Part shown: piece after piece, positions 1 through 12,250 of the stretch
How positions within the stretch are numbered: position 1 is the first letter of the stretch
Layout: each line of letters starts with the position of its first letter
Assembly: GCA_036872755.1 (NCBI GenBank)
Contig: JAVHNS010000004.1
Location: 3,410,001 to 3,474,000 of the forward strand
Reading direction: 5' to 3'
Length of the DNA: 64,000 bases
DNA from: Orbilia blumenaviensis
Taxonomy: Eukaryota; Ascomycota; Orbiliomycetes; Orbiliales; Orbiliaceae
Notes under the pieces: generated by a model
Told to the model about the DNA's origin: nothing
The model's database searches: none
What the model saw: only the letters and a program-made list of their open reading frames with translations
Translations under genes and position numbers: made by a program

Positions 1-1333
1 GTCTCAGCACATGCGGTAAGCAAGGTTACGCATACGCCGGTCTTGAATACGGACAGGAATGTTGGTGTGCCGGAAAGCTCGCTCCAGGTGTCGCTCCTGT
101 CGATGATGCCAAATGTAATATGGTTTGCAAGGGCAACCCCGATCAAACCTGCGGTGGCCGTTCCCATATCTACGTCTACTACAATGATGAGCTCGATACC
201 ACTGAGCCATGCGGTGAAAACCCGGGTACCACCACTACCACCACTACCGCTGAGCCAACCACCACTACTGAGGAGCCACCAACCAGCACCACTACCACTG
301 AGGAGCCTACCACTACCACTACTACCACTACTGAGGAGCCTACCACTACTTCCTCCACTACTGAGGAGCCAACTCCAAGTATGCATTTCCCCAATCTATC
401 CTACTTTCTCAGTATAAATGCTAATATAAAACTCTAGCCACCACTGCCTCGACCACCCCAGTGACTACTCCACCAACCACTACTCCAACCACCACCAAGT
501 CTACCACTAAATCGACCACCAAGTCTACCACTACCTCCTGCCGAACTCGATGCGGTGGCTACTGCGTCCCACCACTCCCAACCTTCACTGACAAGCCATC
601 TTGCAAGACTGTTGCCGCCAAATGCTGGGCTCAAGTCAACGAGTGTATGGAGAAGGCCGGCTCTGTTGCCGTCGTTGAGTGTGCTAAACTCGCCGCTGGC
701 TGTGCTGTCTACAACAAGTACTGCAAGGACAAGTGCACTGGCTGGAAGTGCAACAAGAAGGACTGCGATGACTGGGATGGCTGGTACCCACCAACCAAGC
801 CAACTCCTCCACCAAAGCCAACCAAGACCCCCAAGCCACCAAAGCACACCCCAACCCCAGTCAGCGATGTCTGCGTTACCCCAACTGCATACAAGAACCC
901 AGTCGGTGGCGTCAAGGCTCCAGTCGTCTCTTGCAACGATGATCGAAGTGACTACGGCCGTGGTAACTGCTGGAAGGTCTTCTCCTCCCACAAGAGCTCT
1001 GAGTGCGCTTCCTTCCCACGTGGATCCATCGGCGCTGCTTGTACCGAGGCTTGCAACATCCAATATGAGAACTGCCGTGTCCAATATGGTGGCTCTACTA
1101 ACAAGCCAAAGATGAACAAGGGCAGGAAGCACCACAAGAAGTCTGAGGTCGAGGATCTCGAGAAGAGAACCTGGGGCTTCGGATGGACCTGGGACTGGGT
1201 CCGTGGCGGCAGCTACAACAGCTACAACAATGCCTGCAATGAGTGCAAGAAGCAGCGTGATGCTTGCATCCAGGCTAACAAGTATAACCCTAATGCTAAT
1301 AAGTTCTGCAAGAAGTTCGGATACTTCTCTTAA
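1..1333 (+). CDS. WSC-domain secreted cysteine-rich protein, 5' end outside window
   Basis: The reading frame is already open at base 3, so the signal peptide and start lie upstream. The first residues form the back half of a WSC carbohydrate-binding domain (YAGLEYGQECWC, then a CNMVCKGNPDQTCGG segment and a VYY end). A Thr/Pro/Glu linker follows, probably heavily O-glycosylated, and is interrupted by a phase-1 intron at 379-437 (GTATGC...CTCTAG). Exon 2 continues the Thr-rich stalk, then gives two cysteine-rich modules separated by a Pro/Lys/Thr linker, with a dibasic LEKR site before a Trp-rich stretch. WSC proteins act at the cell wall or outside the cell and bind glucans or other polysaccharides. 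Codon choice is strongly biased (Pro mostly CCA, Lys mostly AAG, Asn mostly AAC), which suggests high expression. The cysteine modules match no named family that I know. Confidence 0.85.
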
Positions 1334-1932
1334 AAAGTTTCGGTTCTGAAAAGCTATCCGCCCCTCTAACTTTGCTTTAATTGACACTTTTTTCTTGGAG
1401 GAATTGCATTTTTATGTTTACGTTTTTATTATTTATTCACTCATTGGGACTGGAGTCTAAATTTCTGCTTTCGGGAAGAAATCACACTGGTATGGGATAA
1501 TGGATCCATATATGTTGTCATGTAAGATAACAAAAACACTTTAACCTTGTAATCGTTAATGTTTTGACATTTACGACATCTTTCAATTCAATCAAAATCC
1601 CCAAAGGATTTTTCTTGATCAATACCAACGTGCCCGTTTTTTTAGTGACTTTTAATATTCATATTATCATCCCTAATAGGTGCAGTGCTATTATATTAAT
1701 TTTCCCAATAAATATTGTTTGCCCGTCTTTCGGGCGTTTAATTCAATTAGCCAGGTTTACCCAAACCTCTTGGCTGTGGTACATGTGCGCAGATATATAC
1801 ATCCCTCGTGATAACTCCCTGTGGAACCGGCCTCGGAAATGAACGAAAATTAATTATAACAAAAAAGCGTATATGCATATGACCTTCGCTAAGCCCTTCT
1901 TTCTGTCGAAACCAACACCCCCGCGTTAGTTT
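1334..1932. other. Intergenic, convergent 3' regions
   Basis: AT-rich sequence between the 3' ends of the WSC gene (plus) and the F-box gene (minus). It presumably holds both 3' UTRs; an AATAAA hexamer occurs near 1708. No coding potential is recognised. Confidence 0.5.
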
Positions 1933-2657
1933 TTACTTCCATGCCTCCTTCGGCTCCTCCTTTTCTATACCTCGAAAAAATGCTTCTAGCCCCTGCCGCC
2001 AAGGTAAGGGCTGAGTTCGTCCTACATGCCCAATTTCAACCCGATATCTGCCCGGGAACCCCAGCTGCCGCAATTGAAGGACATTTCCATGCGCACAGAC
2101 AAGTTTTGTAACTATATTTCGTATGGTATCCTTCGGGGGGATTTCGTCAAGATAGTAGATTATCGGGGGGATTGGTTGACGTTTTGGGATAATTAGTCCC
2201 ATTATAGGGATTAGGTAGGTATTTGGCTTTTTATTGCGCAGTCGCCGCTGTCGGGTCGGGTGAGGGTTTACGGTGACACAGGGGTAGATTATATCCCTAG
2301 CCTCTTGGTCTCGGAAAAAGGGAGCCTTGAGGATCGGGTCATTGGTTATGTTGAGTTTGAAACCTGTGTCAAAATGAAGCCCGTTTTTCTGAATCACGCC
2401 GCTTTGAACCGTACACACGAAATCGGAATTTATGCCGTAAAGCAGCTGGTGCGTGCCGTCGATACCATAGCCCTCTGGCGGGTATATTGCGCGGTGTTGA
2501 GTAGGCGGTTGGTGAAGATTTCTTGCCATATTGTATAGGCCTTGCTTGCGAGAAATAAGGAGTCGAAGGCTAGAAAGGATAGAATATGCACGTGGATCTC
2601 GATAGGTAGTAAATTCAAGCCGCATGCAGAGCCTTTATCTCCAGAATCCACGGACAT
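1933..2657 (-). pseudogene. F-box protein gene interrupted by a one-base frameshift
   Basis: The first frame (ATG at 2657) gives a short leader and an F-box-like helix pair, LPIEIHVHILSFLAFDSLFL followed by ASKAYTIWQEIF, then runs to a stop at 2430. The overlapping frame ending at 1933 carries the rest of the protein (GTHQLLYG, ITNDPILKAPFF, and a basic, proline-rich C-terminal half of about 190 residues). The two frames join naturally if one base is gained near 2475. I see no convincing intron: the only GTATCG donor there would remove the conserved-looking GTHQLLYGINSDF region. F-box proteins normally recruit substrates to SCF ubiquitin ligases, and such orphan F-box families are large in Pezizomycotina. 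It is either a recent pseudogene or a sequencing error in an intact gene of about 240 residues. Confidence 0.5.
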
Positions 2658-3369
2658 TATAGTATTTTTGTCGATTCAGATTATAGATAACCCAGTCGAA
2701 AGGTATTAAATGTGGATGTAGTTGGGCTGTAGAATTCGTGTTGAGGATGCAACTTCTTGGCGGGTCTTTTATGTACGAGCGACGTTGTTACAATCTCCCA
2801 CTTCGGCACGGAAATCAAACATGGGATTTAAAAGATAGCCGTGCATGCAGGAGCCCTATAAGGCGAATATATTTGGTCTCTCCGCTTTATCTCGGGGCGC
2901 TATTCACTAACGTGAGGTCCACTGGTTTCCATAAACCCACGGAGCTCGGGATGCATATGGGACAACTGTCGGCGTCGATTGCGTGATAGCCTCAAGAACC
3001 GGCGCCCCGAGGCCTATTGCGTGATTCCCAAACTCGGTATGCATACGTGGTGCATGAAGCCACTCGGTCTATAAGATGCAAAGACAGTCACAGTTTTAAT
3101 ATTACACGAAGCAGAGATTCGGGTTCGTCATCTTGTTCGAAAGCATATATAAATAATCATTGTTCCCAACCGGTCTTGTTCGATACGGTCTGTCTGTTTC
3201 ATAACGTTATAACACCCACTAGATGCCGCACAACCGCAAAGAGTATCATCAAAAGCCATTATTATAACGGAGCACCAAACGGAAGCAGGACCACAGAGGC
3301 ACATTTGCAAATTTGGAAATTCACAGCTACCAGTTAAACCACTTTCCGAACTTCAAATGCTCTGATGCA
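2658..3369. other. Intergenic
   Basis: Upstream region of the F-box gene and downstream region of the GRDP-like gene, both on the minus strand. Only short unsupported frames are present; nothing else was recognised. Confidence 0.5.
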
Positions 3370-6010
3370 TTAACCTCCACAACCACCGCAACCTATAACA
3401 GTCGAAAGTTAGCATCGAATTAACAGTGATAAATACGAAAGGGTTCTATAAACTTACCTCCACCGCATCCACCACCACCATCTGTAATCAAACGAAGACG
3501 AACATGTTAGCCAGTCTGCCACCTTTTCATAGGAGACAAGCACGATCTGCGAATTTGGAAACTTACCACCGCCGCCACCACCACCGCCATCTCCTCCACT
3601 CCCACATCCACCTCCAGCATGCCCACCGCATGCACCGTTAGATCCTCCACATGCCGCTTGACCTCCTCCACAGGCTCCACCCCCGCCCCCACCGCAGGAA
3701 CCATTCGCAACTTGTACTCCGCAAGCACCTGCGACGCAATTACCATGAGCGCCAGTAGAAGTAGCAATACAACCCGGGTTACAGCCATAGACGCCACTAC
3801 CAATGCAGGGATCCATGCCAAATGGCGGAATATATGGCACTCCGTAAGGGTAGTACGCATATGGATAGTACGGCCCATAATAGTACCCCCAGTAATCTGG
3901 TCGTGCAGGTGGTTTCTTGCCCTTTTTCTTCCGTTCTTCGCATAGCTTTTTATAAGCTTTGTCGAGATTGGCTTTCAAAATCTTCCGTTGCATTTCCAGT
4001 GCTCTATCTTCGACTCTAACGACGCCGTGGGTTGAAAGGTGGTTCCGAGGCTCATCGGTCCCGCATTCGAACTCCAGAGGCTTTTTCGAGAAGAGGCGGC
4101 TTACTGATCCGATGACTTGCTGACGAACGACCTGGCAGTACCAGCAGCCGCATTCGGAGTACGGTTCCTTATAGATCTTTTGGTATTCCTTGGTGGTGTA
4201 TTCAAATGCCGTGGAAAGCTTGGATTCGTCAATCTTATCGTCATGATCGACAAACCTCGCGGTCGCTCCGACGGTATATGTATAGTAGTTGTGAGGCATC
4301 GTCTGGTGTGTATGCCATGCCAAGTCAATGTCGAGAGTGGGGACCAGCACCTTCTTCGACCGAGCTCTCATTAACGAGATGAAGCGATTGTACCGAGTAC
4401 AGGCTCTTGACGTGGTGTTTCCAACAGCTGGGGAATGATACCAGCTAAGGTCGTTCGCCATCTTAGATACGAAAGTGCCTTGTCGCAGCACAGCACCGAT
4501 CAGATTCAAGCTCTGAGGCCAAGGATTATCCCAGTACGCCGCCATCATGCGGCGGATGGATAGTTTGTGCACGTTTAGCAGTTTTCCTTGGGTTATCCGT
4601 TCGGTTGTCGATGCCTTTGACACAGTGGTGGAGCTTTGAAGGGCTTTCTCCAATATTGTTCTAATAGCGCTCACCCCGCTGTTTTGAGGAATTCCCCGAA
4701 TAGTGAAAATAACCTCTTTAATCAATCTGTTTGGCATAGTGAAGTTGTCCCAGGCTTTTTCATGCTCTGTTATCGATTTAGGGAGCCCGTGAAGGTCCAG
4801 AAGTGTCCCTGGCATCGGGTAGTTCGAGCTATACAATGAGTTCGCTTCTTGGATGAACTTATCCTTGGACAGCGTATCCATTGTGTGAACCTTTCCACAA
4901 GTAAGAGAGGGGCATATAAGTTTGAAATTCTTATCGGCGAACCCAGTGTCGTCGGGCGCATTCCAGGGCGCTTCGAAGGAGCGATTGCAGCTGGCGCAGG
5001 TATCTTGGTAATTAGGTGTGTCTAGATTGTTAAACGGCAGTCGTGTTTTCGCTTCCCATTTATAAACTGCAGAATCAGCAAGTTTATATTCGAAGGTATA
5101 TGGATCTATACAATCATTCTAATAGCAAGGCGATAGGAGTTAGCCAACGAAACCAAACTGTGCATATGACAAGCCAGAGGGGAACCTACGATGGCTGCCC
5201 ATGGTAAACCAGTAAACCAAAAATCCATTTTCCCATATCGGAGACAATCTTGGAAGAAGTTTCTCGGGTTGAGAGTGTATGCGTGCCAAACCATCAAAAC
5301 ATCTAATGGTGGTAGATTCGTCGAATCGAAGGGCAGGTATCTGCCTTGGAAGGTGGCATTCTCCATGTCATTGTTGAAGGCGTACCCGAGGCTCAACCTG
5401 TGCCACTCCGAACCACCTTTCTGAGCTGGTATCGTACGCCACCAAGAAGTGAACCGATACACCGCTCTTGAGACAAAGATACTCCATCTTTTATCTTTAA
5501 GACGAAGCTCGTCAGTTATAGGCTCGCCGACTGCAGGAACAGTCGCGAAAAATATGCCATTCGTGTTCTCAATCTGGTCGCGCATGGCACTGAAGGCGTG
5601 TAAGAGCTTTAGGTGAGCTGTGCAATGGTCCACCGTTGGGAAAACATTTGGTTGGAGATGCCGGATCATGGGTGCGATAAATGGTGGCGGTGGAGTTGGC
5701 ATTTCGTCCTCTGCAGCTGTCTCCGAGTACGCAGGGACACTATATCGTGTTAACATAAGGTCTATGAGCGAGGTGTACGGTTATTGTAAAAGAGAAAAAC
5801 ATACTCTCCATCCATCTCTGATGGTTGGGTATCATTTGTGCTGCGAGAGTGGCTACTATCAATCGAATGCTGTCGCTCGGATCCAGCCGCGCTCGACTCC
5901 GATTCTGCCCCCGCTTCGTCCTTCTTCTTCTTCTTCTTGTCCTTCTTCGGCTTCTCGTCGTCGAATGTTCTGAAGACTAGATTCTCCATCTTCAAGCTAT
6001 CATTCGGCAC
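3370..6010 (-). CDS. GRDP/DUF1399-like glycine-rich domain protein
   Basis: Five exons read 6010-5805, 5739-5190, 5118-3567, 3481-3458 and 3392-3370, giving 784 residues; all four introns (65, 71, 85, 65 bases) keep frame. The N-terminus is Lys- and Ser-rich and disordered. The first GRDP signature, DVLMVWHAYTLNPRNFFQDC, lies near residues 215-234. A zinc-ribbon-like set Cys293, Cys296, Cys321 and Cys326 follows, then the second signature DIDLAWHTHQ near 515-524, typical of PF07173 proteins. A Tyr/Pro-rich stretch leads into a Gly/Cys-rich tail from about residue 680. Plant GRDPs are tied to stress responses, while fungal members have no firm role. Exon 4 is only 24 bases and, like exon 5, adds Gly/Cys repeats between phase-1 introns. 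An unspliced intron 3 would replace the last residues with an unrelated Trp-rich end. Confidence 0.88.
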
Positions 6011-8122
6011 GACCTAAGTCGCCCTTTAATGCCGTCGGTTCTACCACTGAACTGCGCTATATACGACGAAACGAATGTGTAACCGACCCGAAGTAGGGGT
6101 TTGTGTTACACGAGAGTCGGGTTGTGATGTTGAGATTTAGCTACCGCAAAATAGCGGGGAAGCTGGATTTATATAATTTGAAGGTCAGACTCGTTATTGG
6201 CCTTCGGGAAACTGTTTGATATTGGATGTAAGGAAACTGAAAGTCGAGGGAATACTGGAAGTATAAGTACACGAATAATTCGTGCGCGATGTGTCGCAAT
6301 GGTAGCCTCGAGTAACAGAATGCAATGCCTCAGTCGTCCTGACACGGCAGCCTTACACCAAACTGAATTTCAAATCCTGCAAAAATGTCGGGTGGGAGGG
6401 GAGCGCAGTAAAGTTGAATTGTGATCGAGGGTCTCAAACGGCCTGCTGTCGTCCAATATTTTGGATTTATAGCGGCAGTTAGCAAAGGTGTGCCAAAAAT
6501 GCAAACAGAAGCTGGTGCTTGCAGCTTGCAGTCTGGCCAAGGCACCAATCTCCCGCCTTCCCCCAGAAAGCAACCATTCAAGCACAGCCGTCGAAGGTGG
6601 TCGCATGCTTGGTGTCTGAAGCTTGTACCCGGGACATCGGAAGAGTGAAATTCCCACCGCATTTAACCTTGTTATCTCATGCGAGAGAGGGTAATGCCAA
6701 ACCCCAAGCTTAACTTTTTCGGCTCGATCGTCGACAGGGCTGATGAAATCGGGTTAGTTTGAGGGTCCATTTCGCTATCAGAGCTCGCTGTTGGCGAACC
6801 TAAGTCCCAATTAACCTTGTATGACTTCATGCTGCCCATGACCTTGAACGCCGACGTCGATGGCTTAGAGAAGCTTATGTTTAGCAGGCAGCGATATCCG
6901 ATCGATAAACTGGGGCAATATGCTACCGTATTACGCAAGGTAATATATTATATCAATATATTCCAAGCTCGAGCTTGTAGCCTTGAAATCATAGAGATTT
7001 CCGAAACACCGGCTCCTAATTGCCTAGCTCCGGTTCTCATTATCGGGGTGGGTGCTTTCTACCGGGTATGGAAGCTGGGTCGTTGGTTGGGTGTTGAAGA
7101 GGCCAATTGGCAATAGACGATTGCGGCTCCTCAATCAGCCGGTGGAAAGTTAGAATTTATCAGTTGATGCCACGAGAATTCACGAGAAACCTGGCGGCCT
7201 TGTGCTCTCTTCTGAGGCTCTGATTCGTTATTCGCTAAAATCCCCGCCCGAGTTTCAAACCCAACACAAGCTTTAGCTCCACCTTCGGCTATAACGTTAT
7301 GGGATATCGTCGAAAGTCGGTGGGTAGCCTCCGTTGTAAAAGAATAGGGAGTCGGGTTGAAGGGCTAATAATAGGAACAGAGCAAATATGAAGGCGCAGC
7401 AGATGGTCGGCCTTTTCGGCAACCCGGATTAAACGTATTTCGTCGGTCGCACCTGCTTATTACTAGGGAAGAAATATACGCGGTACTGATCCGATAGAGT
7501 ATTATAATTCAATTTTTAAGTTCGAGGCTCAAGGAAAAGCGGGTGCTAGAAGCCAACAGATGCCGGGAACGCCATGCAGAAAACCTAATCCTGACATGGC
7601 TACCTAGCAGCCATAGCCAGTGCTTGAGGTGATGCAAGACGGGCTTGTGTCGTGTGACCGGTTTCTCGATGCGATATGGCTTCGGGGGATCTAACAGTTG
7701 GCATACATATTCCTATCCGTTGTGTATGGAACGAACAAACATGGAGCCCAAGTGACGATTAATAGAATGTACAATGCACCTTACTAGAATTATCGACATC
7801 ATGTATACATGATTTTGCTATTACTACATTAATTTTGTGATCGTAGAAGCTAACTCACGCATCCGTTTCAAGGAAAATCGCAATACAATTGTATACATTC
7901 GCACCCAAAGAAAACATCAAAAGAAAGCAACCCAAGTCCCTCGAACAACCCCATTAGTTACCCAAATCTCGTATATTCTTTTTTTTTTTTTGTACTTTTG
8001 CCTTTTGGTTGTGGAAAATACCGTAGGCGGCTCGCTCCCATTGCGCCTTTCTGAATAATCGTAAATGTGGTCAATATATCGCACACAAGGTTGCACCATT
8101 TTGGGTGCTGGGGGCTCCGTGA
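6011..8122. other. Intergenic, no gene recognised
   Basis: About 2.1 kb upstream of the GRDP-like gene and downstream of the App1-like gene. Small open frames in several phases lack family motifs and consistent splice sites. It holds a T-run at 7979-7991 and a short tRNA D-arm-like stretch at 6037-6061 (see rejected items). Confidence 0.45.
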
Positions 8123-9416
8123 TCAAAGCTTTAGGCCCTCGGCCAGTCCTCCTAGCTCTGAGACATCATGGAATGTCTTCCATGTTTCCTTAGGCACTCC
8201 TTCAAAAGCCTTCTCGAATCTCTCCACCGCATTCTTTTTCTTCTCTTCAGCCTCATCAACACCAGTAACTATTCTAATCCAAATAGCTTTGATCGCTCCT
8301 GGGAACGCCTTATACATCTCTGCGTAAGTCTCCGGATCTGTTTGTGTGCTGTCCCCGATACAGATGTATTTTCGCTTAGGTAACCACTGGCCAATCAACT
8401 TTCTAATTTCCATTGTCTTGTACTCTTGGGTACCAGTCGAAACCGATGCCATCAAACCTGCGACGGACATCCAAGACATATCCCGCAAGATGGGCTGGCC
8501 GAAGGGATAGTTATCTTTGATAAACTTAAGAAGAAATGGGTAGAGATTGTAGGGCGAGGCGGATATGTAGAACCAGGCTGGCTTATCGAGCACCTGGTCC
8601 AGGTGTTTGTAGAAATCTGGGAACCCAGGCGTAGGCGAAGGTTCTTCGGCGAAAGTGTGGATCAGAAGACTTTTCATTGAAAGTGTGTCTGTGATTTTAA
8701 TCGTGTCATCGATATCTAGAAGTTGAGCTGTCAGTTTACATTATTCTCCCTGAGCTGAGGCGATTTCATAGGTGAATGCATGCATACCAGAGATCACAGC
8801 CCAACCTTCGGGGTCTACAACTTTCATGTCGGTTTCCACCACTCCATACTTGAAATTTGGAGGGAGGATCCCGCAGAGCTTCACAATATCACCGCCTTTG
8901 GGGGCAGTGTTGAATGGGATTGGGAGTTCCTTAGCGGTGATACCACTCGACCCGCTCGCTGGTAATGCGACGACGTTGCCATTTTCGACCTTGACATCCA
9001 ATCTTCGCCCGACGATTGTTTTTCTAAGAAACAATTTTGCCCTCTGTGCAACAATTTCCCGAGCTTCCTTATCGTCCTCTGCAATGCCTATCAAGCTTGC
9101 GATCTCGGCAACAAGGGCAGAGGGGTCTAGCGAACGCAGCCAAAAGTTAACATCAAATGATTAGAAAATTGTGTTGCGCTCTATAAAATCCAACACGACG
9201 TCACTCACGCTTCCCAGAATTCCCATGAAAGAACGAAGCATTAAACTCCGTCCACCAAGCGCCCTCTCGCTGAAATGCCGTGGTAGTGTGCAACCATATC
9301 AAATCGTTCACATCGATGTTGGAAGGCCAGTTCAGGAACCCAAGTCCGACATTTGCTGTGATACGGTTCCACACATCTCGCCAACTGTCGTCGTGCCCTG
9401 GAACATCGGTCGGCAT
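8123..9416 (-). CDS. App1-type phosphatidate phosphatase-like protein (DUF2183)
   Basis: Exons 9416-9209, 9126-8788 and 8715-8123 give 379 residues; introns of 82 and 72 bases are both phase 1. The C-terminal half is an App1 catalytic domain of the HAD superfamily. The nucleophile motif DIDDT (residues 183-187, DxDxT) is created exactly at the second splice junction, followed by KITDTLSMKS, FYISASPYNLYPFL and the acidic GDSTQTDPETY motif. In yeast, App1 dephosphorylates phosphatidate to diacylglycerol at actin patches, coupling lipid turnover to endocytosis. This protein is shorter than yeast App1 and lacks its long proline-rich tail. The N-terminus is uncertain: an acceptor-like TAATTAG with an upstream CTAAC lies just 5' of the ATG, and the frame stays open through it, so another upstream exon is possible. 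Confidence 0.85.
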
Positions 9417-9561
9417 TTCGAGAACCTCCTGCTAATTACAGACCTAGCCTTGTTAGAGTAACCGAAGGGACACGTCTTCAGACTGTAACAGAACAGAACA
9501 AGAAGGTGAGTTTTGAAGTATTTCTAGAGGGGATATTATTAGATCTGTCGGTGCATATATC

Positions 9562-9584
9562 AAAAAAAAAAAAAAAAAAAAAAA
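9562..9584 (+). repeat. Poly(A) tract, 23 bases
   Basis: An uninterrupted run of A on the plus strand, 146 bases upstream of the App1-like ATG. Read on the gene strand it is a poly(T) promoter tract, which often excludes nucleosomes. No target-site duplication or retroposon body is visible next to it. Confidence 0.9.
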
Positions 9585-10202
9585 TATGAGCAAGTTTTGT
9601 TCTGATATTTAGCTAATGTTTTGAAGAGCACAGTTCAATCTAATAGTTGCTCCCCAAAGCATGAAGGACCGTGGGTCCCTTTTAGACCGATCAACTTTGT
9701 GGAGGACTGCGCCCTGGCACGCGACATCGCCGTCACAGCATCCTTCATCATCGATCATATTCTACAGCAAATAAAGCTTGACCTCGCGTAGATATTAAAG
9801 CGCATTTCGTCTTCTTTTGGTCATGAAGTTGGTTGTGACTATCGCCCGTGAACCAACCAGAGCCGCGAGGGCAATAGAAATGTCGTCATATGGTCTAGTT
9901 TGCCAATGCCCAACCATGTCAAGAGGTTTGGCTGAGAGGCTGGGCCATGGGTCAGGTCTGCTTGGCTTTTCCTGCAAGCGAAACAGACTCCTCAAACTTG
10001 GCTTTCGCACACAAAAGCTGGGGGAAAACATTGTCGCCGTCCGAAATGCCTATTTATGTGTACAAATTGTGGAGGGTTCAAATATGGCTCACGCCTCTAG
10101 ATCCGGCCTCTGAGGAAGATCTCTCGAGATTTCTCATATCAGGGATACCTGGTATACATCGATGAGGCATGTTCCAAGTTTTCCCGTCACTGAACTGCAT
10201 AG

Positions 10203-10235
10203 CACACACACACCACACACACACACACACACACA
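10203..10235 (+). repeat. CA dinucleotide microsatellite
   Basis: CA repeats with a single phase break at about 10214. It lies in non-coding sequence and would be a length-polymorphic marker. Confidence 0.9.
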
Positions 10236-12250
10236 GAAAAGACAGAGGGCCCGACTCAGTGCCGCAGTTTATTTTGCTTCCGAGGTTAATAATAAAGCGG
10301 AGCCTAATCCCATCGTCGGAGCCTATATCCAGCGGGACCATTGTTAATGGGGATACAAGTCACGGATAAACCGGACAAACTCGAAAAAGTATGTGATCGG
10401 AAACTTGCGCTTATTCTGCAGCTACACGTAGTTTGTGCTCGACTTACAGAGGGCACAGATCCCCCCACTTTTGCGCCAGCATTGCACTGCGACGTGAGAT
10501 GGCCTGTGATCTAGATGCAGTTGGTGCAGACCAGATCACATCTGCGGAGTAAGTCTTGACAGTATAGAACGAATATTTACCGGATGCTCATCACCGCCAA
10601 CAAGCATGCCATCAATCCCTCAAAAAGGGCAATCTGGAGTTACGCTTCTAATATAATTGAGACCTTGACCCTGGGATTACAAGCCTTTTCTTGCAGGACA
10701 CTGACCCCGAGAAGACGTGGTTGCTCTCGAATAACAACCTAAATTATATTTTTGAAGATTATCTTGAACATATTACCATGTCCGGATTATCTTGCACCAT
10801 TTCTATCTCACAACAAGGGTTCATCGGGACTTTGTCCCCCTTTCCGGCTAGTGTGATATTAACTTCAGCCATTTCTGCCATCACGAATTTCACCACACTT
10901 CGGCGCCTTCTGGAAGGAATGATCCACCGTGTTCTTGCTGTTGATTGGAAGACTAATCAAATCGAACGAGAAGCGCGACATCAAAAGAAAGACATCCTTC
11001 TATCTACGTATGTCGTGCTAGTTCATCGACCAAATATAGCCTACTGATTCTCTCTTGGAAAATTTTGCCCCCCTTTTATAAAATAAACTTGCGTCTACTT
11101 TCGTACCGACAACAATGCATGCCAGGCGGTTACGGAGACCATCGATTACGGACGGACTTTTGAGTAATCCAGACTACATGTATCGTATCAACAACTTCTT
11201 TTTGTAAAGGAACATTTCTTTTGTTTTTTCTTGACAAAATTAAAATGCAAGACCAAGATCCGTCAAAAATATCCTGAGGAGAAAAAAGTGTTCAGGCTCT
11301 ATTGTGTGTCCCCCGGCTTTGTTGTCGCATGGACATGCACGGATGCTTGAGCGTCACAAGGTTCGTTCTGGTGGAACTTGCAGCGGTCATGATGAGAAGG
11401 TGGGTGTTTTTTCCTGCGCGCGGGCCTACCCCTCGTATTGGCGCAAGCAGCGGTATCCATGTCTTCGCATGGGGGAAGGGTGCTCCAGATCCAACGATCC
11501 CAGGCAAACGGTCCATCCGGAACGATGAAAGGTTGGAAAAAAGTGGTTCTGCTAAGTCCACACGTTTTTAGCCGGCTTTCTTCAGGTCTCAAAATGAGGA
11601 GTTTCTGGGCTCCACACCATCACGTTCTAAGTCATGATCTGCCAATGACATTTCATGTTAAAACGGTGGGTGCGTGGTCCTATTCAGTGGCTTTCCGTTG
11701 TGAAAAGAAATGAAGTCCGCCCCCAAATTCGAATTCATTGCCTCAACCCCATGCTGCAACTTGCTTTTTCATAAAATGCTAAAACCATTGTGAGCCAATG
11801 AGATTTGAGCGGGAAACCAAACCCAGATTCTGAATTCCTTCTCGAAGGTCTTAGAGAATTCCTTTAAAACCACTAGATTTCCCTATCCTTCGATTCCGGA
11901 GGCCTATCTATTTACTTTTGAAAGGTTTAGCAGTCCGACAAGACCCATTAATCGACAAAACGTGGAAGCAAGGAGGCATTTGGTGATATTCTTTCAACAA
12001 AATCAACCTTTTCGAGAGGAAAACAAAAATAAGAAGTCTCGGCTTTCTTTTTTTTCTGCCAAAGGGGATTACATATTAGAGAGTGGCTTTCTGCCTTGGT
12101 TTGGTTGGCTTGATTGGAGGACAGTGCATTTGTGGAAAAGGCGTGGGAAAATATCCAACAAAACAACATCCATTTTTGGTTCGTTCGAATTTCGGGATGA
12201 AGCACAACAGCCAAATATCGAGCTTGTCGAGACGATAATATTCCGGCGAG

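Larger units (their letters stand above)
9417..12250. other. Long divergent intergenic region
   Basis: About 2.8 kb between two divergent genes, the App1-like gene (minus) and the seven-helix protein (plus). It contains a 23-base A-run, a CA microsatellite and short frames such as 10691-11047 that match no family I know. Presumably it holds promoters and UTRs; no transposon ends were recognised. Confidence 0.45.

Noticed and set aside
434..1387. Long minus-strand open frame of 317 codons opposite the WSC gene
   Set aside because: It mirrors the biased codon use of the plus-strand gene and yields a Leu/Val/Trp-rich product with no motif; the sense frame has WSC and cysteine patterns and a proper intron.
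6037..6061. Minus-strand stretch resembling a tRNA D-arm (GCGCAGTTCAGTGGTAGAAC)
   Set aside because: No pairing anticodon stem or T-arm with GTTCRA follows, and the sequence runs straight into the GRDP-like ATG.
9562..9584. A-run as a possible retroposon tail
   Set aside because: No coding body, internal promoter or target duplication is visible beside it.
10691..11047. Plus-strand open frame of 118 codons
   Set aside because: It has no family motif, starts at a non-ATG codon and has no flanking exons that extend it; a gene remnant cannot be excluded.
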